Positions 41,687 through 52,186 of a DNA stretch of 64,000 bases are shown here, in pieces. The translations under genes and the position numbers were made by a program. The notes below the pieces were generated by a model, which searched no databases, was not told where the DNA came from, and saw only the letters and a list, made by a program, of their open reading frames with translations. Position 1 is the stretch's first letter. Each line of letters opens with the position of its first letter. Source of the stretch: Pisolithus tinctorius (taxonomy: Eukaryota; Basidiomycota; Agaricomycetes; Boletales; Pisolithaceae); assembly GCA_024663395.1 (NCBI GenBank), contig JANFAH010000015.1:930001-994000 (forward strand). The letters run 5' to 3'.

Positions 41687-44142
41687 GTAGCAGCTCCTGG
41701 GACTCCACACAATCTGGGAGCTGCATTGACTCCACTTGTGCAAACTTGGAGGCTTGTCTCAACGTGTCTGCTCTTTCCAGTCTGAATTCTTTAACCCCCT
41801 ATGTCACATTAGAAAACCCAGAATTACCTTGGCTTCGTACTTTAGTGGACTCCAGCTCCACCCATTGTTTTATAGATAATCAATTTGTTAATCAACACTC
41901 ATTTATCCCATACTCAGTCTCCCCAATCTGACTCCAGCTTTTCAATGGAATGACCACCTTTACCATAACTCAAGCAGTAGATGTCAATATCTGCTTTGTG
42001 TCCAGCAATGTCACCCTGGTAACTCTGTATCTAGCCCTGTTGGATTCTGAGTGTAAGATAGTCCTCAGACATGACTGGCTCACCTGCTACAATCTGTTGA
42101 TTGATTGGGTACTGAGTAGTCTAACATTCCAGACTCCTGCACAAGGAATGCCAACCCTGTTGACACCCCCTGTAAGCCCAGTCTCCACCAGCCTCCCTGA
42201 CTCTGGTCCTAGTGACCAACCCAGCCTCGTGCCATCTGTACCGGTCTCTGACTCCCTGGCTCACACCCCTCTGATGGCCCCTCTGGTTTCCCTAATTAAT
42301 GCAGCCGCTTTTGTGCATGCCTGCAAACTAGAAGGGTCTGTCCAGTTCCAACTTCAGCTCCACTCCTCAGACTCAGCTCAAGCCCAATTGGCCTTGGCTT
42401 CCCCTCCTCTGGCCTTACCAAATGTACCAGAAGAGTACCATGACTTCGCTGATGTATTCAGCAAGGCCAAGGCCTCGGCACTCCCGCCTCACCAGGAGTA
42501 TGACCTGAAGATAGAGCTTGAAGAAGGAACAACCCTGCCTCTTGGCACAATCTACTCACTGTCTCTGGTCGAGCTCCAAGCTCTCCAGACTTTCATCGAT
42601 GAAAACCTTACTACCGGATTCATTTGGCCTACCTCTTCCCCTTACACTGCACCAGTCCTCTTTGTCAAAAAGAAGGACAGCTCCCTCTGGCTCTGTGTAG
42701 ACTTCTGCAGCCTCAACAAAATCACTAAGAAGGACTGATACCTGCTACTGCTCATCTCCAACCTTTTAGATTCACCAAGCTGAGCCAAGATCTATACTAA
42801 AATTGATCTTCAGCATGCCTACCATCTTGTCCAGATTGCCCCAGGTGATGAATGGAAGACCACATTCCAGACTTGGTATGGATCATATGAGTGGTTAGTG
42901 ATGCCTTTCGGCCTCACCAATGCCCTGGCTGCTTTCCAGCGCTTCGTCAACACTATCTTTGTGGATATGTTAAACGTCTGTGTGGTCGTCTACCTGGATG
43001 ATATCTTGATCTACTCTGGAGATAAGGAATCCCATAAGCAGCATGTCTGAGAGGTCCTCTGCCGGCTTCGGCTTCATGGCCTTTATGCAAAGCTGGAGAA
43101 ATGTGAGTTCCACTCAGACTTGGTCGAATACCTCAGATTCCACCTTTCCCCTGCCAGCCTCACGATGTCGAAGGAAAAGGTCCAGACCATCTGCAACTGG
43201 CCTGAGCCTCACAAGGTCAAAGACATACAATCCTTCCTCAGCTTTGCTAACTTCTACTGCCAGTTTATCTTTAACTATTCAGACATCGTCGTACTGTTGA
43301 CTTGGCTTACCTGCAAGGGGGCTCCTTGGAACTTCTCTGAGGAATGCCGCCGTTCATTCAACAACCTCAAGGCCACCATTACTACCACACTGGTCTTAAC
43401 CCACTTCATCCCCAGGGTTCCTATCACTGTCGAGACTGATGCTTCGGACTATGCCATCGCCAGCATCCTCTCTATCACCTGCGGCGATGGCCAGATACAC
43501 CCAGTCACTTTCTACTCCCAGACTCTGACAGCCCCAGAGCTGAACTATACCCACAATAAGGAATTGCTTGCAATCTTTGAAGCATTCTGGACCTGGCACC
43601 ACTACCTTGAGGGCTCGGCCTCACTGGTCGATGTTGTCACCAACCACAAGAATCTCAAGTACTTCTCTACCTCCAAAGTACTCACCTGCCACCAAGCTCA
43701 CTGGTCTGAATTCCTTTCACAATTTAATATGATCATCAGGTTCAGGCCTGGTAAGCTTGGGGCTAAACCCAATGCCCTAACTAGACAATGGGACATCTAC
43801 CCCAAAGAGGGGGTTAGCAGCTATGCCTGAGTGAACCTGCAAAATCTGAGACCAGTCTTCACCCAGGAGCAACTAGTGGTCTCCCTTCATGCCACATACC
43901 TCAAGTACCTGCTCTTATGAGCAGTTGCACTAATGGATATAGAAAAACTTCATAATGATATCCTGACCACATTGCCAGATGACCTGGTCTCACAAATCTG
44001 CCTGTCTGACATGTCTGATCCCCAGTGGTCAGTAGATGACACCAGTTTCCTTTGGCTTGATGGAAGGATCTATGTGCTGGACTCAAATGACCTTTGCCTT
44101 AGGGTCTTGCGCCTCAAGCATGACCATCCCCGCATTGGTTGA
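41587..44142 (+). pseudogene. Gypsy pol (protease, reverse transcriptase, RNase H), 3' truncated
   Basis: The frame lies -1 relative to gag and overlaps its end by about 100 nt. Protease-like LVDSSSTHCFIDNQFV (the usual DSG is DSS); reverse transcriptase with [39 protein letters not shown] and the catalytic [11 protein letters not shown] (about 42990); RNase H with VETDASDYAI and NKELLAI. Integrase survives only as its very start (LKHDHPRIG, to 44142). Stops at 41929, 42736, 42781, 43048, 43828, 43918 and 44140 are all TGA and there is no frameshift over 2.2 kb. Several replace arginine of relatives. The 3' end is lost and a LINE follows. Confidence 0.85.
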
Positions 44143-44310
44143 GAGGGGACTGGTTTGTACATCATGTTCTGAAGTGCCAGATTGACCTCCATAACATTTT
44201 CAGCCTTCCAAGTACTGATTAGTCCCAGAACACATCAGGCATGGCAGGGGAAACAGTCCAGGAAATGACTGACAGCAGGTTTTTTAAGGGACTGATGGTT
44301 CTGAGAGCAT

Positions 44311-44342
<32 letters not shown>

Positions 44343-44915
44343 CTGTATTAAAGTGCTTGAGGACGTTGCTGTCCTATGTTGCACTATTCTAGCTAGGTTT
44401 TAAAGACTAAAAGGGCCCCCTGTGGCCTGCCTTACCCTACAAACGAGTGAATGCCCTGATGGCAGGGTCGTTGACCCCCCATCAGTCCGCCGTTCCTGCC
44501 AGCCGTTTTAGACACTCCGTCTTGGAGTAGGGTAGGCTTGAGACGTCGCAAGTCATTTAAACTCTGTCTACTCTGAACCGGCAGCCATAAGGCCAGCAGG
44601 TGTGCTGGGGGACGTGTACTCCTACATCTGTTTGTTTTGAGTCTGTCTTGTGGTTGTCTAGTACGAGGGTGGGGTGGTTTGCGTTGGGGGATGGATGTGG
44701 GGACAGGTTGCTGTGTACTGCCGGGGGGAGGGGTAATTCGGGGTGTGTATGGGGCGTGTAGTACAAACGGGTGGGGTGGGAGCATGGTTGTGGGTGTTGC
44801 TAGGTGTTTGGGCGCGAGGCAGGGCTGCCTGCGAGTGCGTTTGTGGGCTTTAATTTAGCCGTGTTTTGGTGTTTGTATGGTGTTGATCTACGCATTGTGT
44901 TATCTATTGTTCTGA

Positions 44916-47900
44916 TTACTGCGTGTATACCTCACCGAAGGTGTTTTGTAACCGTTTGGTCCTTGACACGTACTTGAGGAGCTGCAACTGGGCCCTCTGG
45001 TTGGAGAGTAGGAACGAGAGGGACGTGGCGTCTCTTCCTAGTGCGTTCCTTAATGCGTGACGTTCTCTGTCATATTTGGGGCATTGAAAAAGGAAGTGGT
45101 GAACGTCTTCTGGGGCGGCTCCTCCGCACTGCAGACACATGGGAGTGTCGCTACGTTTAAAGCGGTGGAGGTGCTTGTTGAGTGGGACATGACCAGTGCG
45201 AAGTTGGATGATTAGACCCGTTTGCTTTTTGGGAAGTGATGCAGTTAGCTTGACAAACGACGTGCTGGGTAGTGCTGGGTCGATGTGTGATAGACGGTTG
45301 TAGCGGGGAGATTTCTTCCATAGTTTGATCCATCGGGCCTTCTGCTTTGCGGTGTGGATTTGCTTGAGGGCGGACACGCTGCAGGGGAGTCGATCTTTTA
45401 GTGATGGGGGTAGTTCGTTTGGGGGGTTGGTTGAGTCTGCTCTTTTTGCCGCCAGTTTTGCCTCCCTATCTGCTAGCTCGTTCCCCTCAACTTCCATGTG
45501 ACCAGCTATCCAGCGGACCGTGACGTTTTTTCTTGACATTCTTTGCTCCTTGAGTGTCTTGGTGATCATCGATCTGAAGTGCATCAGTAGATAATGGCCT
45601 GGTTTCGCTGTCGGTCGCTCACTCGATCTGATAACTGCCTGGTTGTCGGCTAGGATTGAGGCTGGGTATGTGACCTCGTCCCTGGTGTCCAGGAGGTGCA
45701 CTGCGAGTACTAGTGCCACCGCTTCCGCCTCGAATACTGTGTGTTGCGAATCGTTGCCTAGGTGGTATCGTAGTGTAGTGATATGCTTGTAATCGACGTA
45801 TAGGGCTGCCGCCGCTCCAACCCCGCCTTCCGTGCTTGATCCGTCTGTGAATATTAGTGTGCGGTCTTTTACTTTTGTGAGGTCTTTGATCGCTTCTTTC
45901 TTGCTCGGGGCTATGGCCGTCATGTGCAGTGGGCGCGCGTTGGGGGGGACCGGGCATGGGTGGATTTTCTCTATGTGTTTTGGGTTGACTTCTAGATCAT
46001 GGAATAGTCGGTGAAGTGCTGCGCGATGGCGTTTAACGTTGGATTTGGCAATTTTGTCGACGTGTGTACGAAGTGGGTGGCTGTCGGGTAGCGTGGACAG
46101 GCATATTGCTGCTCTGTAGAGTGTGTGCTGGATGAGTAACGGTGCGGGGAGGATGTGGGCGTGGGCGAGCAAGGCGTCGGTGGGGGTGGTTTGCATGGCA
46201 CCCGTGGCTGCTAAGGCTGCCGTTCTTTGGACTGACATGAGTCGTCTTGCGATGCCTTTCGAGCCTCTCGATCCGACGGTGTGATCGCTGGTGAAGGCTG
46301 GTTTTAACCAAACCGAGGCTGCATACATTATCTTTGGTACCACCGTGGACTGATATAGCTGTCGCATCATTTTTATGGGGATGCCCCACGACGTTGAGGA
46401 GAGCCTCCTTAGGAGGATGGCTTGCTTTGTTCCCTTTGCCAGGGCTTGGGCTGCGTGAGACTTCCATCTTAGTTCTTGGTCCAGAACTGTACCTAAAAAC
46501 TTATGAGTCGCTGTTGGGGCTATTACTGTACCTCTTATTGTCATTGGTACCCTGGGTTTGGTCCTGCTGAGCGTGAAGTCCATTAGTGCGAACTTGCTAG
46601 TTTCGAAGCGCGAGTTGTGTTTACTGGACCAGTCGTAACCTCCGTCCTCACGTTCCATCATGTCGAGTAGTGTGGCGTGGGTGTCTGAGAATGATTTACC
46701 TATGGCGATGAACGCCGTGTCGTCAACGAACGCTAGAGTTAGTTCATTTTTACCTTTGGCCATGTCGGCCAGGTCCGAGCTGTATATGACGTATAGGATC
46801 ATTGAGAGCGGGTCTCCTTGGCCGATGCCGTTTCTGATGTTGAACCAGTCGGATTTGTAGTCGTCGAATCTTAGCTTCGTTTTCCTGTCTGTTAGTAGGC
46901 GTTCTGTGAACCGAGTAATCTCTGGTGGGAGACCTCTTTTTCTCATGTTGTGTAGGAGGCGGTCGGTTACCGCGTTCGGGAATGCGCCTTCGATGTCCAG
47001 GAATAGCGCGGATACTACTTTTTTCTGTCGCCAGGCATGTCGCACAGTGGTCTCGAGCAGGAGTAACGAGTCTTCTGTCGATCGGCCCGGCCTGCCTCCG
47101 AAGTGGGTGGCCGGGAGGAGCTGGTGTTTTTCGAGAATATAGGATGTGCGTTCTGCCACTACCGCCGAAAGTAGTTTTGCAGTGGTGTTGAGCAACGCTA
47201 TTGGACGATATGCCTTCGGTGTAGAGTAGTCGGGTTTGCCGGGCTTGCGTAGTATCACCGTGATTGATTCTTTCCACGGGTCGTAGTATGTGCAGAAGGT
47301 GATAACTGCGTTAAAGAGATGTAGTAAGTAGTCTGATAACAGGGGGGATTTTTGGAATACGATGTTGGCTACTCCATCCGGGCCAGGTGCTTTGTATGGA
47401 TTGAGGTTTTTGATGGCACGCGCGAGTTGCTCTTTTGTGATGGGGTTCCACCGTGTGGCTGGTTCTGGGTACTCGTAGTCCTGGGGTATTGTCGATCGGG
47501 GGGGTGGCGGTGGGAATAGTGTTTGTGCGAACAGTCGACTCTTGTCTTCGTTGGAGCTGATCGTTGTGGCGGAGCCGTCCGCGGCGATGTGCTTGAGCGT
47601 CGGTATTCTGGTCTTGCTGCTGTTGCCATACAGTTTGGAGATGTAAGCGTTTGCTATCCATAGATCCCTGTCACCCGCTTCTTCCAGCCAGTCTTTCCAA
47701 TGGCGTTTCTTGGCTTCACGGATGGCTTTGTTGTAGATTTTCGCTTTTTCTTTACGTTGACTGTGGGCGGGGTGATCGCGGATTGCCCGGAAAGTGAAGG
47801 AGACTTTACTTAGCGTCTTAAGCTCCCCTCGTAGCATCGTCAGTTCCTTCGTCCACCATCGTTTGGCGTGTGGGTGTGGGCGAGTTTTTGGCACTTCCTT

Positions 47901-48839
47901 CTTTAGTGTCGCTTGTAGTGCCGCGTCGATGCCTTTTGCGTGTCGCTGGAATTCTTGTTCACTGGTGATTGCCCTTGGTGGGCCGACTTTGGCCAGTTCT
48001 GTCTTAAGGGTAGTGTTGAACTTTGACCAGTCGACTTCGCGGTAGTTGTACGTCGGGGGGGACGTGGATGGCGTGAGGGTGGTCTCCAGGCACGTTAGGA
48101 TCGGCACGTGGTCGGTGTTGGGTCCTCGATTTTCCGGGCAGGTGTCGCAGCTGATCAGGTCCTCTAGCATTGAGTCCGTGCAAAACGCGTTGTCTGGTCT
48201 CGTCCAGTTGCCTGAGGACGAGGATTGTAGAGTGGGAATCCCCTTGGGTAGTATTTGGGCCATGCCGTAGTCCGCTACAAGTTCGAGCAGCCTTTGCGCC
48301 GAGGCGAGCGCCGCTGCGGTAAAGAGGTGGGGGTTGCGCGCCTCGTCCCACATGGGGTGGTGCCTGTTGAAGTCTCCTAGCCACATCATTTGGTCGCTTG
48401 TCGTATGACGGATGTTTTTTATGTTGGCGGCTAGAAACGTTCCCATCTCCTCCATCGTACGATCGTGTGTGCAGTCGTTATAGATATTGAACAGGGTGTA
48501 TGTGCCCTTTGTGGTTCTCATTCGTGTTACTACGACATCCGCCGAGGGGAAGTCTACCTGTTCCCACGTGTTAGTGCTGATCTTGGAGTTAATGAGGGTT
48601 ACCGCTCGTGGTTTTGTATTCTGCGTCATTTTCTTCGATGGGTATACTACTCTCCAGTGATTGTTGGCTTGCGTGTTGCCGACTTGATCGATCGGAGGTT
48701 CTTGTAAAGCGATTATGTCCCATTCGTCTGCTAATTGGCTGTTGATTAGTGAGTGCAAGGCTATATGAGAGGTATTGAGGTTTTGTTGCCAGATTCGTAG
48801 TTTTGTTAACGTGTTGGATTGTGATGGGTCTTCAGACAT
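44916..48839 (-). CDS. LINE ORF2: endonuclease, reverse transcriptase, RNase H
   Basis: 1,307 residues from the ATG at 48839. Residues about 10-240 form an AP-like endonuclease (WQQNLN, LQEPPID, GDFNRHHPMWDE, NTDHVPIL). Residues about 470-780 are a reverse transcriptase (YKAPGPDGV, RPIALL, LDIEGAFPN, GIGQGDPLS, FVDD at about 705). RNase H lies at about 990-1120 (FTDGSSTEGG, ADNQAVI, AGHMEVEGNELAD). A CCHC-like C-terminal knuckle (CLQCGGAAPEDVHHFLFQC) is at about 1230. No stop or frameshift is present. The protein nicks target DNA and copies the element RNA onto it in the nucleus. The ORF lies in the same frame as ORF1, about 210 nt downstream of its stop. Confidence 0.92.
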   Translation of the reverse strand: MSEDPSQSNTLTKLRIWQQNLNTSHIALHSLINSQLADEWDIIALQEPPIDQVGNTQANNHWRVVYPSKKMTQNTKPRAVTLINSKISTNTWEQVDFPSADVVVTRMRTTKGTYTLFNIYNDCTHDRTMEEMGTFLAANIKNIRHTTSDQMMWLGDFNRHHPMWDEARNPHLFTAAALASAQRLLELVADYGMAQILPKGIPTLQSSSSGNWTRPDNAFCTDSMLEDLISCDTCPENRGPNTDHVPILTCLETTLTPSTSPPTYNYREVDWSKFNTTLKTELAKVGPPRAITSEQEFQRHAKGIDAALQATLKKEVPKTRPHPHAKRWWTKELTMLRGELKTLSKVSFTFRAIRDHPAHSQRKEKAKIYNKAIREAKKRHWKDWLEEAGDRDLWIANAYISKLYGNSSKTRIPTLKHIAADGSATTISSNEDKSRLFAQTLFPPPPPRSTIPQDYEYPEPATRWNPITKEQLARAIKNLNPYKAPGPDGVANIVFQKSPLLSDYLLHLFNAVITFCTYYDPWKESITVILRKPGKPDYSTPKAYRPIALLNTTAKLLSAVVAERTSYILEKHQLLPATHFGGRPGRSTEDSLLLLETTVRHAWRQKKVVSALFLDIEGAFPNAVTDRLLHNMRKRGLPPEITRFTERLLTDRKTKLRFDDYKSDWFNIRNGIGQGDPLSMILYVIYSSDLADMAKGKNELTLAFVDDTAFIAIGKSFSDTHATLLDMMEREDGGYDWSSKHNSRFETSKFALMDFTLSRTKPRVPMTIRGTVIAPTATHKFLGTVLDQELRWKSHAAQALAKGTKQAILLRRLSSTSWGIPIKMMRQLYQSTVVPKIMYAASVWLKPAFTSDHTVGSRGSKGIARRLMSVQRTAALAATGAMQTTPTDALLAHAHILPAPLLIQHTLYRAAICLSTLPDSHPLRTHVDKIAKSNVKRHRAALHRLFHDLEVNPKHIEKIHPCPVPPNARPLHMTAIAPSKKEAIKDLTKVKDRTLIFTDGSSTEGGVGAAAALYVDYKHITTLRYHLGNDSQHTVFEAEAVALVLAVHLLDTRDEVTYPASILADNQAVIRSSERPTAKPGHYLLMHFRSMITKTLKEQRMSRKNVTVRWIAGHMEVEGNELADREAKLAAKRADSTNPPNELPPSLKDRLPCSVSALKQIHTAKQKARWIKLWKKSPRYNRLSHIDPALPSTSFVKLTASLPKKQTGLIIQLRTGHVPLNKHLHRFKRSDTPMCLQCGGAAPEDVHHFLFQCPKYDRERHALRNALGRDATSLSFLLSNQRAQLQLLKYVSRTKRLQNTFGEVYTQ

Positions 48840-49037
48840 TGATTGATGGTGGTGTTGGGTTTGGGTCTGCTGGCTGGGGTTCAGATTCGGGGGGAGGGCG
48901 GGTGGGGGGAAGGGCGGGCGTATGAGTGGGTGGGGTGTGGTGAAGGGTGTTATGGCGTGTGAGTGGGCCGCCTCTTCCTCCTTGTATGTGGTTGGGATGG
49001 CCGCGTCTTGGGGGTCCAGATCGAAGGTTCATTGCTT
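48832..49037 (-). CDS. Small linker ORF between LINE ORF1 and ORF2
   Basis: An ATG just after the ORF1 stop opens a Pro/Arg-rich frame (MNLRSGPPRRGHP...) ending INV with its stop inside the first codons of ORF2, so that stop and start overlap as ATGTCTGA. It may serve reinitiation rather than encode a useful peptide. Confidence 0.35.
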
Positions 49038-49046
49038 CCCCTAGTG

Positions 49047-50681
49047 TTATCTGTCTGAGTGGGCCGTTGTTGGTGGTCTTGTGGGTACGATAGGGTTGGA
49101 TGGGCGGGTCGGGAGTTCTACGTGCGTCCACTCTTCTGATGTGGGGAAGTATGGCATGCGGTTTTCCGGCGTACGTTCGTCCATTGCGTTACGTCTCCTG
49201 ATGAGGTCCGGGCAGCTTCTGTCTTCGCTGGCGTGCGTGTTGTTCTGGCAGTTGACGCAGTATAGGGTGGGGGAGGGAGTGTTGCATTCTTGAGTGCGGT
49301 GTGGTAGCACGCAGATGCCGCAGGTGTCCGTTGATTCTTTGCATTCCTTCGCGAGGTGGCCTATGCGTTGGCATTTGAGGCAGCGAACCGGTTCCTTCTT
49401 GTCTTTGTGTGGGCGCAATCTGTCGAGGCCCCAGTAGAGGCCGTCTCTGAGGAGTTGGTTAGCTATCTCGGGGGTTGTGATGGACGCGAGTGCGTGGGCT
49501 ACTCGTTGGTTGGGAGTGCGTTTGGCTGGATCTTTTATCCATTTGATCTTGGCGATTGATCCCTGCGGTATGTTGTTTTCGTTTTCCATGTCGCGGATGG
49601 TATCTGGGTTGTCAGTATCGGTCGATATTGGTAGGAAGGGGATTACTATGTTGTAGTGCCTGTCCTTGATCGCTACATCTCTGCCCAGTTTTGCAAGGAA
49701 GGCCGTTTTATTGGCTGGTTCCTTGATCCACGCCACGGCTTCTTGGTTGTTGAATTTGAGGAGTATGCCGTTGTTGCGTAGTCTTGCGATCGATCTGAGC
49801 TGCAGGTTGGGGCCGTCGATTCGGTCTATCATTTCCAGGGCTTGTTTGATGAGGTCGATGGCGGATTCCCTTGTCGCGGCGTTGTTGAGGAGAGGGTGGT
49901 CACTGCTGGGGTCAATTAGTAGTTGTCGCTCTTTTATAGCTGCATGAGCCATAGTGTATTCTGGCGCTAGGCATTTGCCTAGCGGGATGTGGTTCGGGTT
50001 GGCTGGTGATGCTGCTAGCACGTCTCTGTACGGAGTGGGGACGGCAGGTGATTGAGACTTGACGTGGTTTTTCATGTCTTCTAGGGCTGTCTTCACTGCG
50101 TCCATGTCTACGATGAGGTTTTTAACGTGGTCCTCCAGCTGAGTGGATTCTGCGCGACTGGGAGTGTTGTTGATCAGTTCGATCTTCTTGATGGCATTGT
50201 CGTAGATGGTTGTCGTGTTCTCGTTGGTTTTCTCTAGTTTCTCGGAGGCTGAGAGGATGTTAGCGATCTGTGGGGAGATGGCGGCTATTACTGAGTTTTC
50301 TATCTTGCTTGAGATTGCCGTGGTGATAGTTTCGGCCACTTCCGACATGGCGAGTTCCTTGACTAAGTATGCCGTGGCGCGGATTGCTGAATGCGTAGTG
50401 TTGTTTATGCCTTTGGATTGCGAGATGTAGAAGAGCGCGTGCGAGATGTGTTCCGGGGTGGCTGGTTCACCTTGTATGGTGTAAAGTTGATCTAGGAAGG
50501 TTCTGGCTGTTGCTACATCCTTAATTTCGGCTTCAGGGTCATTGATGATTTCTTCGAGTGGTAGTCCGCTGCTTCTAGTGGTTTTGCCGGGGTGCGTGGG
50601 GCCTGACATTCGGGGTCCTGGCGGAGGGCCTGGCATGGCGTGGGAAAGTGACCTCGTGGACGCACATCCAGTCGAGGTCAT
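49047..50681 (-). CDS. LINE ORF1: gag-like RNA-binding protein
   Basis: 544 residues. The start at 50681 begins MTSTGCASTRS. The middle is helical and Lys/Glu-rich, with a probable coiled coil near residues 110-190. The C-terminal third carries a row of zinc knuckles, CLKCQRIGHLAKEC, CGICVLPHRTQEC and CVNCQNNTHASEDRSC (about residues 435-485). Such ORF1 proteins coat element RNA and form the ribonucleoprotein with ORF2. The frame is undamaged. It ends at TAA 49047 and the linker ORF follows. Confidence 0.88.
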   Translation of the reverse strand: MTSTGCASTRSLSHAMPGPPPGPRMSGPTHPGKTTRSSGLPLEEIINDPEAEIKDVATARTFLDQLYTIQGEPATPEHISHALFYISQSKGINNTTHSAIRATAYLVKELAMSEVAETITTAISSKIENSVIAAISPQIANILSASEKLEKTNENTTTIYDNAIKKIELINNTPSRAESTQLEDHVKNLIVDMDAVKTALEDMKNHVKSQSPAVPTPYRDVLAASPANPNHIPLGKCLAPEYTMAHAAIKERQLLIDPSSDHPLLNNAATRESAIDLIKQALEMIDRIDGPNLQLRSIARLRNNGILLKFNNQEAVAWIKEPANKTAFLAKLGRDVAIKDRHYNIVIPFLPISTDTDNPDTIRDMENENNIPQGSIAKIKWIKDPAKRTPNQRVAHALASITTPEIANQLLRDGLYWGLDRLRPHKDKKEPVRCLKCQRIGHLAKECKESTDTCGICVLPHRTQECNTPSPTLYCVNCQNNTHASEDRSCPDLIRRRNAMDERTPENRMPYFPTSEEWTHVELPTRPSNPIVPTRPPTTAHSDR

Positions 50682-50892
50682 AGAACAGTGGTGGTGTTGG
50701 GAGCGGGGGCTGGTTGGTTGAGTGCGCTTTTGGGCGTGGCTCTATGAGGGCGCTACTTTACGTCGCTGTGGTTTGCGATGGGCTCTGCTGTACCTGGCCG
50801 GGTCGATGAGGTCGAGAGAAAATTTTCTTTCGGGGTCCTTGTCGGGGTGCCACTTGGAGCGGAGTCAAGAAGCGTCTCCCTGAGAGCATGTT

Positions 50893-51390
50893 ATACTGAT
50901 GGCACTGTGGTGGCCACCAGTATTTGATAAGAATTCCTTGAGAAAATGACCATGTGAGCTAGAGAGATGATTTCATGAGTTGTGGTAAAAGAGGGAGGAT
51001 TAATGGTACAAGTCCAATGTTTGTCATTGTTTACATGCTGACAAATCATCTGGATGATCATGTGGTCCATTATGTAATCATTTTTTCCCATCCTCCATGC
51101 CCTCAATCCCATCAAAAGGTCACATTTCATGATTTCACCAGTCAGGGACAAAAGCGTTGCAATGCACTTTTCAGAAGGAATAGGGTGTATCTAAGCATTT
51201 ATTGCTTTGTTTTGACTGAACCTTAGTGCTCTGGAAAGCTTAGAGTCACCCCTTTCCAATGGTATAGGTATCATGATTATCTGTGCAGAATAGCCCAAGC
51301 TACATCAGCAACAAGTCACACCTCACAAACATTGCAACACTTTTGTCCCTCACTGTAACTGTGGTCCGTCAGCAAGGGTTTATACTGCCA
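50893..51390. other. Flank right of the LINE, no gene supported
   Basis: Continues the sequence into which the LINE inserted. Integrase motifs of the preceding Gypsy element are not recognisable here, so the Gypsy 3' end was already lost. CpG is scarce. Confidence 0.4.
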
Positions 51391-51399
51391 AGCCAGGAA

Positions 51400-52186
51400 C
51401 CTACATTTGTTTGGGAATACCTGGTGAGCGGATGTGCCAAAGCACTGTCATGGAAGCAATGTCCCATGCTCTGTATATTGCATCAGTTGCTATTAGTGTT
51501 AGCACCATAAACTTCTTACATGACACCATGGTTAAGGTATGAAACAATGAGCCTCTTGCCTCTTTTGTAGAAGTGAATTGATTGGGGGTGAATTCGACAA
51601 TCACCACCATCAATTTGAGGTTTATATTGAGGACGCAGAAGTTTAGTTGTTGCAGTGTACCTCACTGGAGAACAATGTGAGTCCGTAATCCCAAACCTAA
51701 TGATAGCCAGTAGAGTCTTACGAAGACATCCATCCTGAGTGATGTGAACCTTGTTCCCAACACCAATCGCCAACAGCCTCATATTTGGCTCCAAGTCCAA
51801 GCAGAAAATTGGCATATCCTTCATGCCGAGTCAGATCTCCCTCCCTGCAAAACCAGTCTTTGGTATGTGGTGTGCATTAGAATGGGATACAATGATCTTA
51901 ATCAAGTAATCTAACTTACTGGTGAGAAATTACTGAGATAGAACACAGTGCCATCTTTGCAACCACAGATTAGAGTATTCTTTTTGACAGAATGCCAAAG
52001 CAATGCATTGATTTGACTGTCAAAAACAACACAAAAGATGAATCTACCACTGGAGACCTTCCAGATGCAGATTGACCGGTCTGAAGAACCTGATGCAAGG
52101 TACATTCCACATGGACTAAAGGAGAGGGTGTTGACAGAATCAGTGTGCTCGTCGAATAGAGTCTTGTGTATCACATAGGTGGACAT
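51400..52186 (-). pseudogene. WD40-repeat protein, damaged and 3' incomplete
   Basis: The ATG at 52186 begins MSTYVIHKTLFDEH. Exon 1 (51920-52186) has a clear WD40 blade (HTDSVNTLSFSPCGMYLASGS, SDRSICIWKV) and a second (ALLWHSVKKNTLICGCKDG). A GTAAGT donor follows. The next exon has a TGA at 51831-51833 where relatives have arginine, then MKDMPIFCLDLEPNMRLLAIG, FYKRGKRLIVSYLNHG and, after a further break, WDIASMTVLWHIRSPG near 51430. Only three or four blades remain. WD40 propellers mediate protein contacts; the partner is unknown. Similar short WD40 genes are multicopy in mushrooms. Confidence 0.55.

Larger units (their letters stand above)
44312..50879 (-). mobile_element. Full-length Tad/I-like LINE with target duplication and poly(A) tail
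   Basis: It is inserted on the minus strand. The tail is an uninterrupted run of about 31 T at 44312-44342. The direct repeat CTGAGAGCATGTT occurs at 44301-44313 and 50880-50892. Length is about 6.57 kb, with a 5' leader of about 200 bp, two intact ORFs and a 570-bp 3' UTR. CpG is abundant, unlike both flanks. Full length, intact ORFs, a long clean tail and an exact duplication indicate a recent insertion by target-primed reverse transcription. The ORF order (gag-like, then endonuclease-RT-RNase H) fits the Tad1/I group. Confidence 0.9.

Noticed and set aside
44143..44300. Integrase domain of the Gypsy pol
   Set aside because: Beyond HDHPRIG no zinc-binding or DDE integrase motif could be found here or right of the LINE; the 3' end appears deleted before the LINE arrived.
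45619..50430. Plus-strand and off-frame open stretches within the LINE
   Set aside because: They are shadows of the two intact minus-strand ORFs in GC-rich sequence and lack recognisable domains.
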